Part shown: positions 1 through 5,619 of the stretch, one piece after another
Numbering within the stretch: the first letter of the stretch is position 1
Layout of the letters: each line of letters opens with the position of its first letter
Assembly (NCBI GenBank): GCA_016882555.1
Contig: VGPQ01000102.1
Coordinates: 1 to 5,738, forward strand
Source of the DNA: Cyanobacteria bacterium M_surface_7_m2_040
GTDB taxonomy: Bacteria; Cyanobacteriota; Cyanobacteriia; PCC-6307; Cyanobiaceae
Direction of reading: 5' to 3'
DNA length: 5,738 nt
Translations under genes and position numbers: made by a program
Notes under the pieces: model-generated
Database searches by the model: none
What the model saw: the letters and a program-made list of their open reading frames with translations, nothing else
Told to the model about the DNA's origin: nothing

Positions 1-924
1 GCCCAGATTCTTGTTGTAGGCGATCGGAGCGCCGTTGAGGGTCAGCACATCGAGCACCGTGGCACTGGGGTAGACGCTGGGCCACAGGGCGAGCATGTCC
101 TCCTGCCCCACCCGGCCGCCCACGGTGGCGGTGAAGCCGGCTCCGATCGGCAGCTGGTAGTACAGCTTGTCGATGCCGACAACATTGGCGCCACTGTCTT
201 CCTGGAAGGCCACCTCCAGCTGGCTCAGGGTGGTGGGTCCGCCGCCACCGAAGCTGTTGCTGGTGCCGTCAAAGTTGCCACTGCGCAGCACCGTGCGCAG
301 CAGGTCGTTGCCGTTGAAGCTGGTGTCAAAGTTGAGCTGCACGTCGTAGTTGAACGTGACGGCGTTGGTGAGCGGCAGGGCACCCTGACTCACGCTGTTG
401 ACCGTGTTGGCACTGCCGTTGATGGCACTGCCGCCAAAGGCGGTGCCCCCAAGCACCATGGTGGCCTGGCCGCTCAACTTGGTGGTTGTGGAGAACTGCT
501 GGGCCTCCAGCACGCCCACCTTGGCCTCCATCCCGTCGACGCGGCCCTTGAGGATGGCGCGTTCGTTGGCGAACTCGGTCATCAGCTTTTTGAGCTCGTC
601 GGTCACTTCCGACGCGCGATCGAGGCAGGCATTGAGCAGGGCCGCTGCCTCAAAACGGGTCATGGCCTTGCCGCCGCGGTAGGTGCCTCCCGGGTAGCCC
701 GCCACGCAGCCATAGCGCTCGATCAGATTGCTCAGGGCTTGGTAGGCCCAGTCGCTGGGTTTGATGTCGCCGAGCTGGGCGATGCCGCTCACCTGCTCAC
801 TGCTGGCATAGCGGGCGATGGCGCTCAGGTTGAGCTCGCCGGCTCGGGCGTCATCGACTGCGGCGACGGGGGTCAGCAGGGCCAGGGCCACGGGGTTGAG
901 CCAGGGGTGTGCGCCGGGTGCCAT
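1..924 (-). CDS. SLH-domain OprB-type outer-membrane porin (cyanobacterial 'iron uptake porin' class), 3' end missing
   Basis: This is a cyanobacterial outer-membrane porin that lets small solutes or ions cross the outer membrane. The reading frame is open for 308 codons and runs off the left edge. From the N-terminus there is a hydrophobic signal segment (about residues 8-23, possible cleavage after ARA at 26-28) and one SLH domain (about 47-105, with LGDIKPSDWAYQAL, GCVAGYPGGTYRGG and MTRFEAAALLNACL) that anchors to peptidoglycan-linked polymer. A charged coiled coil follows (about 104-145), and from about 147 come the Gly/Asn/Ser-rich amphipathic strands of the barrel. ATG at 924 is the only plausible in-frame start before the stop at 988-990. 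Its signal peptide is odd because it has no Lys/Arg in the n-region (see the 924-959 entry). A Zur/Fur-type box lies 55 bp upstream, so zinc-controlled expression is likely. Database names say iron uptake; the promoter suggests zinc. The family call is firm; the substrate is inferred. Confidence 0.93.
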   Translation of the reverse strand, partial: MAPGAHPWLNPVALALLTPVAAVDDARAGELNLSAIARYASSEQVSGIAQLGDIKPSDWAYQALSNLIERYGCVAGYPGGTYRGGKAMTRFEAAALLNACLDRASEVTDELKKLMTEFANERAILKGRVDGMEAKVGVLEAQQFSTTTKLSGQATMVLGGTAFGGSAINGSANTVNSVSQGALPLTNAVTFNYDVQLNFDTSFNGNDLLRTVLRSGNFDGTSNSFGGGGPTTLSQLEVAFQEDSGANVVGIDKLYYQLPIGAGFTATVGGRVGQEDMLALWPSVYPSATVLDVLTLNGAPIAYNKNLG

Positions 925-959
925 CAGAGCAGTTGCCTCAGAACGGAGCGGCGGCCCAT
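924..959 (-). other. Possible 11-codon upstream ORF overlapping the porin start (or displaced signal-peptide n-region)
   Basis: An ATG at 959-957 opens a frame reading MGRRSVLRQLL and ends in TGA at 926-924, which shares one base with the porin ATG (TGATG). Its start is preceded by AAGG with 7 nt spacing, a better ribosome site than the GAGG lying 11 nt before the porin ATG. The peptide is rich in Arg and Leu and resembles the positively charged n-region that the annotated porin lacks. Two readings fit: a short translationally coupled leader, or a frameshift (natural or sequencing error) that split the real signal peptide. Translation is not demonstrated. Confidence 0.4.
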
Positions 960-978
960 GGGGACACCTTGCGGAGAA

Positions 979-993
979 TGATAACGATTATCA
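979..993. promoter_or_regulatory. Zur/Fur-type operator upstream of the porin
   Basis: TGATAACGATTATCA is a 7-1-7 inverted repeat with six of seven pairs complementary. It matches the cyanobacterial Zur consensus as I recall it (TGATAATNATTATCA) at every defined position but one, and is also close to the general Fur box. It is an AT-rich island in GC-rich DNA, 55 bp upstream of the porin ATG. On the minus strand it contains GATAAT and TATCAT, either of which could serve as a -10 element, so bound repressor would block the promoter. The zur gene ends less than 200 bp away. Zur rather than Fur is inferred from this context. Confidence 0.82.
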
Positions 994-1002
994 AAAGTTT
1001 TG
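992..1002. repeat. Short perfect palindrome abutting the Zur box
   Basis: CAAAAGTTTTG is a perfect 5-1-5 inverted repeat that shares its first two bases with the Zur box. It lies on the upstream side of the porin promoter, near the expected -35 region. It may simply be promoter AT-richness; a role as a second binding site is speculative. Confidence 0.35.
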
Positions 1003-1101
1003 CGGCGTCTAGATCGGGCCATCAGTTGGTCCTGTTGGTTGGGCGATGGGGCGCGCTGCGTTTCCCCTGGCTGTGACAAAACGCACGAGCATCGGCAGTC
1101 C

Positions 1102-1189
1102 ATGCTGCGTCGTTTGGTCAGCGATGGCGCTGGTCAGATCTGGTCGCAGCATCCAGGCTTGATCCAGCTTCTCGATTCAAGATGCTGCG
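1102..1189. repeat. Three-arm inverted repeat at the 3' end of zur (alternative hairpins)
   Basis: ATGCTGCG occurs at 1102-1109 and again at 1182-1189, and its reverse complement CGCAGCAT lies between them at 1145-1152. The middle arm can pair with either outer arm; with the right-hand one the stem grows to 9 bp (1145-1153 with 1181-1189). That right-hand arm lies inside the last codons of zur. No T-run follows on either strand, so this is not a classical intrinsic terminator. The rest of the zur-porin spacer (994-1176) holds no gene or RNA that I can recognise. Confidence 0.4.
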
Positions 1190-1686
1190 TCTGCGTGGTC
1201 ATCGCAACAGCCTGCTGGCAGCCCTGCTGCTGCACTGGAGTGAGCAACAGCTTCAGTTGCCCCGTGTTGACGCTGCTGGCAGGCGTCGCACAGTCCAAAG
1301 AATTCCAGGGTGTGGAACAGGGGCCTGAAACCCCGCAGGCTCTGCGCGCTCAGCTGCACGTCGTGCACCGGGCAGATCTCCAGGGTTTCGGTGCTGCCGC
1401 AATCCACGCAGGTGAGGTGATGCTCGTCGCGTTCGGCCGGGGCATAGAGCGCCTCGCCGCTGGGCAGGTGGCGGCAACGCACCAGCCCCTGTTGCTGCAG
1501 TTGGCGCAGGTGCCGGTACACCGTGGCCAGGCCCATCGGGCTGTTGCCGCGGCGCAGCCGGGCGTGCAGGTCCTGGCCGCTGAGTTCCCCCTTGCAGCGC
1601 CGCAGCTCCTTGAGCAGCTGCTCCTGTTTGGCAGAGAGGGCCACAGCCACCTGGGTCAATGCTGCGCGAGCAGGCAAGGGAACCAA
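1177..1686 (-). CDS. zur: Fur-family metalloregulator, probably the zinc repressor Zur
   Basis: This is a DNA-binding repressor that uses Zn(II) as co-repressor. The N-terminal half holds a winged helix, with the recognition region at about residues 49-69 (SPMGLATVYRHLRQL). The C-terminal half has the Fur dimerisation core. Two CxxC pairs, C93/C96 (LTCVDCG) and C133/C136 (LCDACQQ), would form the structural zinc site. C71, H73, E79 and H89/H90 are candidates for the sensing site. The FHTLEFFGLC segment resembles picocyanobacterial Zur proteins as I remember them, and the neighbours fit zinc better than iron or peroxide. The C-terminal tail ends in a small metal-ligand cluster (CCDDH). No ATG is available: a stop lies at 1695-1693, so the start is TTG 1686, TTG 1677, TTG 1659 or GTG 1650. 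It follows the exported-protein gene by 37 bp and is probably co-transcribed with it. Fur or PerR are less likely alternatives. Confidence 0.8.
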   Translation of the reverse strand: MVPLPARAALTQVAVALSAKQEQLLKELRRCKGELSGQDLHARLRRGNSPMGLATVYRHLRQLQQQGLVRCRHLPSGEALYAPAERDEHHLTCVDCGSTETLEICPVHDVQLSAQSLRGFRPLFHTLEFFGLCDACQQRQHGATEAVAHSSAAAGLPAGCCDDHADAAS

Positions 1687-1723
1687 AGCTGTTCTAACCC
1701 AGCCATGCCGGTGTGTTGCGCGC

Positions 1724-3046
1724 TCAGGGCGGCAGCCAGAGGGCCAGGCGGCCCCGCTGGCCCACGGGCGTCAGTGCCAGATCAGGGCCGGCCATCAGCA
1801 TCAGCTCGGGCGATGGCGGTCTGGAGCCGGGGCGGCCCAGCGGCCGCAGCACCAGCAGCAGCTGGTAGCGGCTGGGGTCAAGGCTGATCGGCGTGCCTGG
1901 CTCCAGTTCCCAGGTGCTGAGGCTGCGGCGTGCCTGGGTGCGGCCCTGGCGATCGAGTTCCAGCACGGTGAGCTCAGGACGCGCAATGCCCTCGATCTGG
2001 GCCAGCCACAGCCGCTCGCCGCCCCCCAGGCAGCTGCTGGCCACCAGCGCCTGGCTGCCCAGCCACAGCTGCCGCGGGGCCTGACCCGGTTCGACCAGTT
2101 CGAGCGAACGGCGAAAGGCGGGCCAGTGGCGCACCAGCAGGGCGCGTCCGGCCCGCGGGCAGAAGCTGCTCAGATCGCGGCTGCCCGGCAGGGTCTGCAA
2201 CCGCGGCGGCCGTGGTGGCAGGTCGTGCAGGGTCAGGCCCTCGCTGGCGGGTACCACCACGGCGCCCCCCTGGGGCAGCAGTCGCATCGGTCCGCTGGCC
2301 TCGATCGCCAGCGGGCGTGGCCGTTGTCCCTTGGGCCACAGCAGCGTCTGCGCGCTCATCGGCTCGGGGCCGCCGCTCTGGATCAGCAGATCGCCGCGGC
2401 GGTTGCTGCTCAGATGGGCAAACAGGGCGCGCCCATCCCCCAGCGCGATGGGCGCCTGGGCCCGCACCGGCGCCAACCCCTGGCTGGCCGGGGCCAGGTT
2501 GCGCTGCTGCAGGGGGATGGTCCAGATCTGTTGGCCAGCCGCTGAGCGACTCACCAGGGCCACGCCCGAGCCATCGCCGATGGGCTCAACGGCCAGGATC
2601 TGGCTCCACACCGGCGAGATCGCCTGCCAACGCCCATCGGCCTGCTGCAGCTGCAGCTGCTCGCCGCCGCGCACCGGCACCACCGCGAGGATGCGGGGCC
2701 TGGGATCCCACAGCCAGCGGCTGGGCGGCAGGGCTGCGCCGCGGCGGTCGCGGCCGGCCAGGGTGAGCCTGATCGGGCCGGTGATGCGGCTGCCCGGCGC
2801 CAGGCTCAGCTTCAGCCGGTTGCCGTTGCCCAGCCAGCGCACGTTGAAGGGCGGCTGCAGCTGGCTGCTGGCGGCCACGCTGGCGCGATCCATCGGCCGG
2901 CTGAACCGCAGCTCCAGAGAGGCGGGACCGCTGCTGGCCTCGCTCTGCTGCAGCGCCACCAGCCGCGGCGGCAGACGCAGCAGCAGTTGCTGCTGACCCA
3001 CGGCCAGCGCCAGCGGCAGCGCCAGGGCCAGCGCCAGCCGGTTCAT
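1724..3046 (-). CDS. Exported protein of unknown function with N-terminal Ig-like domain, in the zur/permease operon
   Basis: I do not recognise a characterised family for this 440-residue protein. The first 16 residues (MNRLALALALPLALAV) form a short signal peptide or anchor, so most of the chain should lie outside the cytoplasmic membrane. Residues about 43-100 (LELRFSRPMD to IRLTLAGRDRRG) look like an SbsA-type Ig-like domain. From about 115 to the end there are repeated short beta-strand stretches with GDG, RGDL and RLWLAQ-type turns, suggestive of a beta-propeller or another repeat beta fold; this is by eye only. There are just two cysteines (C296, C339), which could form a disulfide. 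There is no obvious His-rich metal site. Its ATG overlaps the stop of the upstream membrane protein gene (ATGA), so its translation is coupled to the permease pair. It is probably an envelope accessory subunit of that system. Confidence 0.85.
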   Translation of the reverse strand: MNRLALALALPLALAVGQQQLLLRLPPRLVALQQSEASSGPASLELRFSRPMDRASVAASSQLQPPFNVRWLGNGNRLKLSLAPGSRITGPIRLTLAGRDRRGAALPPSRWLWDPRPRILAVVPVRGGEQLQLQQADGRWQAISPVWSQILAVEPIGDGSGVALVSRSAAGQQIWTIPLQQRNLAPASQGLAPVRAQAPIALGDGRALFAHLSSNRRGDLLIQSGGPEPMSAQTLLWPKGQRPRPLAIEASGPMRLLPQGGAVVVPASEGLTLHDLPPRPPRLQTLPGSRDLSSFCPRAGRALLVRHWPAFRRSLELVEPGQAPRQLWLGSQALVASSCLGGGERLWLAQIEGIARPELTVLELDRQGRTQARRSLSTWELEPGTPISLDPSRYQLLLVLRPLGRPGSRPPSPELMLMAGPDLALTPVGQRGRLALWLPP

Positions 3047-3750
3047 GGTTCCAGCGGCCGCGGCGGGCGCGGGATCGGCCTGATCCGCTGCGGAATCACC
3101 ACCAGCTCTTCGCCCTGGGGGCCCTGCTGCACGGCCATCTCACCGTTGATCTGCAGCCATTGATCAGCCTTGGGCAGGGGTTGATCGCCGGGCCAGCGCA
3201 CCGGCAGCCCAATCGGTGTGGCATCGGCCAGGCAGCAACGCACCAGCAGCCGCGCCAGCAGCGGTGGCCCATCGCTGCGCGGCAGCACGAAGCCGCTGAT
3301 GCGCACGGGATCGCCCACGTACAGGCGTGGATCGCTCTGGCTGCGCAGCAGCCGCACCCAGTCGGTGAGGCTGCGCTGGGCCGGCGGCAGCACGAAGGCC
3401 AGTTCGGCGTCGCTGCTGTCGTCGCCGGGGCGTCGCTGCGCCAGATCGGCAAACGAGGGGTTCGGCGGCAGGGCGATCAGCAGCAGGGCGATCAGCGCCG
3501 TGGCCGCCAGCGTTCGCCAGTGGCGGGGCGTCACGGTTTCGGCGACCGCCGCTGCAGCCCCTTGGCTCCAGCGGCCCCGCAACGGCAGCACCAGCACCAC
3601 CGCCCACACCAGCAGCAGCAATCCGGCGATGCTGACCAAGGGGTGAAACACCCCGCGCAGCAGCAGATCGAGCCGTCCATCAGCACTCGAGCGCAGCAGC
3701 ACCAGACCCCACAGGGCCAGCCCGGCGGCCTGCAGGTGGCGGGTCTTCAC
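3043..3750 (-). CDS. TIGR03943 / YcgQ-type (UPF0703, DUF1980) putative permease subunit
   Basis: This is the membrane partner of UPF0718 permeases; the transported substrate is not established. With a GTG start at 3750 the protein has 235 residues. Hydrophobic segments lie at about 6-20, 36-57 and 80-97, followed by a largely soluble domain. The family signature is visible in that domain: YVGDPVRISGFVLPR (about 144-158), LLVRCCLADATPIGLPV (about 168-184, with C172/C173 and D176) and WLQINGEM (about 198-205). The GTG overlaps the permease stop as GTGA, the usual coupled arrangement. An ATG seven codons upstream (3771) is possible, but MKTRHLQ is the more natural beginning. The stop overlaps the next gene's ATG. 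In other bacteria these pairs often sit near zinc-related genes, including CobW GTPases, which matches this neighbourhood. Confidence 0.88.
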   Translation of the reverse strand: MKTRHLQAAGLALWGLVLLRSSADGRLDLLLRGVFHPLVSIAGLLLLVWAVVLVLPLRGRWSQGAAAAVAETVTPRHWRTLAATALIALLLIALPPNPSFADLAQRRPGDDSSDAELAFVLPPAQRSLTDWVRLLRSQSDPRLYVGDPVRISGFVLPRSDGPPLLARLLVRCCLADATPIGLPVRWPGDQPLPKADQWLQINGEMAVQQGPQGEELVVIPQRIRPIPRPPRPLEP

Positions 3751-4721
3751 AGCAACCACAGGTTGATCCATTGACTGATCAACAGCACGCTCAGGCCGGC
3801 CCCCGCCGAGGCCAGCAGTAGGCCCTGGGGCCGCAGCAGCAGGCCCAGCAGGCCTGCCAGCTTCAGGTCGATCACCGGGCCCAGCAGCAGAAAGGCCAGA
3901 AGGGCGCCAGGGGTGACCTGGGCCGCAAAGCTGAGGGCCAGAAAGGCATCCACGCTCGAGCACACCGAGATCACCAGGCTCAGGGCCATCAGCGCCAGGA
4001 TCGAGCCGGTGGGGCTGCCCCCCAGGTTGAGCAGCCACTGGCGCGGCAGCAGCGTCTGCACCAGGGCCGCCAGCACGCAGCCGGCCACCAGCAGCAGTGC
4101 CAGCTGCACAAACTCGCGGCCGCCATGGCTAAGCACCTCCTGCAAGGGAGGCCGAGGCGTGGGCTGCGGCGATGGCTCCTGAGCAGTCGACGTGGCTGTT
4201 GACACGCCGACCAGGCCAGATCGCCGTTGCAGCAAGGTCACCGCGGCCAGGGGTTGGTTGAGCCGCCGCTCGGCCAGTACATCGGCCTGCAGCAGCTGTT
4301 GTTCCGGAATCAGGCGCAGCAGCAGGCACAGTGCCAGCGACACCAGCACAGCCCCGATGGGCCTGGCCAGCAGCAGCCAGGGCTGATCCGGAAAGGCGGC
4401 CCAGGTGCTGGCGATCACGATCGGGTTGAGCACCGGCGCGGCAAACAGAAATCCCAGGGCCGAACCCAGGGGTGCCCCGCCCACCAGCATGCGCCGCGCC
4501 ACCGGCACGTTGCCGCACTCGCAGGCCGGCAGGGCAAAGCCCAGGGCGGCGCCGCTCAGCGGCCCCAACAAAGGATGGGCCGGCAGCCTTCTGAGCCAGC
4601 GCCCCCCGGGGGCGAGCCAGCGGGCCAGGGCCGAGATCAACACGCCGATCAGCAGAAACGGCAACGCCTCGATCAACAGTCCCTGAAACAGTGCCCAGGC
4701 GGTGTTGAGCTTGATCAGCAT
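3747..4721 (-). CDS. UPF0718 / YraQ-YcgR-type integral membrane permease
   Basis: This 324-residue polytopic inner-membrane protein is the presumed transport channel of the two-gene permease system. It has two hydrophobic halves joined by a polar Pro/Gln-rich linker (about 140-200). The first half carries PACECGNVPVARRM (65-78, with C67 and C69) and APVLNPIVIA (95-104). The second carries the matching VCSSVDAFLALSF (253-265, with C254) and LLLGPVIDLKLAGLL (278-292). These repeated Cys- and Asp-containing helices are the hallmark of the family; members include putative arsenic (ArsP-like) and other metal or metalloid permeases, so the substrate is not fixed by homology. The ATG at 4721 lacks a strong Shine-Dalgarno sequence. 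It begins 50 bp after the vapC stop with no recognisable promoter or Zur box in between, so its transcript may start upstream of the toxin-antitoxin genes. Zinc or another divalent metal is inferred from context. Confidence 0.87.
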   Translation of the reverse strand: MLIKLNTAWALFQGLLIEALPFLLIGVLISALARWLAPGGRWLRRLPAHPLLGPLSGAALGFALPACECGNVPVARRMLVGGAPLGSALGFLFAAPVLNPIVIASTWAAFPDQPWLLLARPIGAVLVSLALCLLLRLIPEQQLLQADVLAERRLNQPLAAVTLLQRRSGLVGVSTATSTAQEPSPQPTPRPPLQEVLSHGGREFVQLALLLVAGCVLAALVQTLLPRQWLLNLGGSPTGSILALMALSLVISVCSSVDAFLALSFAAQVTPGALLAFLLLGPVIDLKLAGLLGLLLRPQGLLLASAGAGLSVLLISQWINLWLL

Positions 4722-4771
4722 GGGCCAGAGCCTAGGAGGCGCGCCCCGGCGCTCGCCCCCGCGTTTGCTGT
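4722..4771. other. Short vapC-permease spacer, no promoter seen
   Basis: These 50 bases are GC-rich and contain two palindromic hexamer/octamer sites (CCTAGG at 4731-4736, GGCGCGCC at 4738-4745). No hairpin followed by a T-run, no -10-like element and no Zur-box-like sequence is visible. Read-through from vapBC into the permease operon is therefore plausible. Confidence 0.5.
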
Positions 4772-5194
4772 TCAGGAACCCGAAAAGGGGTTCAGCAACG
4801 GCACGCCGGTGCCGGCAAAGTCAGCCGTGTTGAGCGTCACCAGCGTGAGGCCATGCAAGAGAGCCGTGGCGGCAATCTGCTTGTCGATGGCGTTGTGCCC
4901 CTGGGGCACCCGCAGGCGTCCCCATAGCTGAGCGCCATCGGCATCCAAAGGCAGCACCCGGTCGCTGAAATCGCTGATCACCTGGGCAAGCCAAGACTCG
5001 AGAACCCCGGCCTGCTGCTGATCACCGCGATGGCGGATCAGTGCGATGCCGCGTCGCAATTCGCCGATCGTGATCGCCGACACGAACAGCGGCGTTTGCG
5101 CTCGAGCAACATCGCCCCAGAACGCCATGACGCCTGCATCAGCCCGGCGCCCCTTGCGCCCCTCGCTGATCACGTTGGTGTCAATCAACAACAT
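4772..5194 (-). CDS. vapC: VapC/FitB-type PIN-domain toxin (endoribonuclease)
   Basis: This is a type II toxin expected to cleave RNA through a Mg2+-dependent PIN active site. The 140-residue length is normal. All four acidic residues can be placed: D5 in LLIDTNVISE, E45 in TIGELRRGI, D104 in NAIDKQIAATAL and D125 in LVTLNTADF. The ending GVPLLNPF is typical of the FitB branch. The common VTRN before the last Asp is VTLN here, a mild change. Nothing suggests inactivation: there is no frameshift and the length is full. It begins 11 bp after the antitoxin stop with a weak ribosome site, which would keep its output below that of the antitoxin. The target RNA cannot be told from sequence; initiator tRNA and other tRNAs are known targets of some family members. 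Confidence 0.93.
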   Translation of the reverse strand: MLLIDTNVISEGRKGRRADAGVMAFWGDVARAQTPLFVSAITIGELRRGIALIRHRGDQQQAGVLESWLAQVISDFSDRVLPLDADGAQLWGRLRVPQGHNAIDKQIAATALLHGLTLVTLNTADFAGTGVPLLNPFSGS

Positions 5195-5205
5195 GGCCAG
5201 ACGCG

Positions 5206-5442
5206 TCAGCTGAACACATCGACTGGCTCTGGTCCATCCCCAGCGCGTTCAAAGTCAGCATCAAGGCCCACATTCGGCATGGCTGCAAGCAGCTCAGCCA
5301 GGTTTCGCCGCGGGGGCTCCAACAAGGCTGCCGCCAGGATGGCGCGGTGCTCTGCTTCTGCGCTGCGGCCATGGGCCCCGGCGCGCTTCTTGAGAGCTTG
5401 CACCAGGGTGTCATCCACACCGCGGACCAGCAGATCAGCCAT
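5206..5442 (-). CDS. FitA/VapB-type ribbon-helix-helix antitoxin
   Basis: This 78-residue antitoxin is the partner of the PIN toxin that follows it. The N-terminal 40 residues form a FitA-like ribbon-helix-helix: LLVRGVDDTLVQALKKRA gives the beta strand and first helix, and HGRSAEAEHRAILAAAL the second helix, with the GRSAEAE turn characteristic of the FitA group. The C-terminal part (from about 45, with VGLDADFERAG) would wrap around the toxin and block its active site. ATG at 5442 is chosen because family members start MA-x-L-x-V/I-R; a TTG at 5466 would add eight unneeded residues and would lie inside the candidate operator. Autoregulation by the toxin-antitoxin complex is expected. Confidence 0.9.
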   Translation of the reverse strand: MADLLVRGVDDTLVQALKKRAGAHGRSAEAEHRAILAAALLEPPRRNLAELLAAMPNVGLDADFERAGDGPEPVDVFS

Positions 5443-5457
5443 CCATTCTTGCCGCGT

Positions 5458-5474
5458 TGATAGCAATGCTAGCG
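5458..5474. promoter_or_regulatory. Candidate toxin-antitoxin operator upstream of vapB
   Basis: TGATAGCA-A-TGCTAGCG is an 8-1-8 inverted repeat with six of eight pairs complementary; its core TAGCAATGCTA (5461-5471) is perfect. It lies 15 bp upstream of the antitoxin ATG. As I recall, the gonococcal FitAB operator has half-sites TGCTATCA and TGATAGCA, and the left half here is identical to one of them, though the spacing differs. TAGCAT within it (minus strand) could be a weak -10 element. Confidence 0.5.
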
Positions 5475-5499
5475 CCCTCGCTCAGGGTTGCTGCCTGGT

Positions 5500-5560
5500 G
5501 CTGCCGCTGTCTGCATCAAACGATCGCGGCAGCCAGTGGGGTCGATCCGGGTGGCTGCCG
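5500..5560. repeat. Overlapping inverted repeats in the vapB-cobW intergenic region
   Basis: GCTGCCGC (5500-5507) pairs perfectly with GCGGCAGC (5526-5533). CGGCAGCCA (5527-5535) also pairs perfectly with TGGCTGCCG (5552-5560), with a 16-nt loop. The middle arm is shared, so the two hairpins exclude each other. There is no T-run after either on the plus strand. They lie between the presumed divergent promoters; their function is unknown. Confidence 0.4.
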
Positions 5561-5569
5561 TTGCTAGAA

Positions 5570-5584
5570 CGACAACCATTCTTA
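5570..5584. promoter_or_regulatory. Weak Zur-box-like site upstream of the CobW GTPase
   Basis: CGACAACCATTCTTA matches the strong porin box at 10 of 15 positions, including the AAC-x-ATT core, but only three of its seven inner pairs are complementary. It ends 35 bp before the CobW ATG and lies in the shared divergent region with vapB. It could allow graded Zur control, or be chance. Confidence 0.25.
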
Positions 5585-5590
5585 CTGATG

Positions 5591-5606
5591 CCGGACCTGG
5601 GTCCGG
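5591..5606. repeat. Perfect 7-2-7 inverted repeat in the CobW leader
   Basis: CCGGACC-TG-GGTCCGG is a perfect 7-bp stem with a 2-nt spacer, ending 13 bp before the CobW start codon. In RNA the 2-nt loop is tight, so one pair would probably open. It could hinder ribosome loading, or act as a DNA site for a dimeric protein. Confidence 0.4.
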
Positions 5607-5619
5607 ATCCCGCCTGGCC

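Noticed and set aside
994..1176. tRNA, small RNA or intrinsic terminator in the zur-porin spacer
   Set aside because: No tRNA-like T-arm or anticodon-arm pattern was seen, and no hairpin is followed by a T-run. Only the repeat arms described are visible.
1000..2545. Long plus-strand open frames (1000-1887 and 1523-2545)
   Set aside because: They lie opposite zur and the exported-protein gene. Their translations are low-complexity, rich in Ala, Gln, Arg and Gly, with no recognisable domain, as expected of antisense frames in GC-rich DNA.
3751..4038. Upstream extension of the TIGR03943 frame to 4038
   Set aside because: The extra 96 residues read antisense-like Pro/Gly/Arg-rich sequence inside the permease gene. 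The family-like N-terminus begins at the GTG that overlaps the permease stop.
5443..5466. TTG start at 5466 for the antitoxin
   Set aside because: It adds residues not typical of FitA proteins and would put the start inside the candidate operator; the ATG at 5442 gives the usual N-terminus.
5527..5560. Intrinsic terminator formed by the 9-bp stem
   Set aside because: The sequence after the stem is TTGCTAG, not a T-run, and no gene on the plus strand ends before it.
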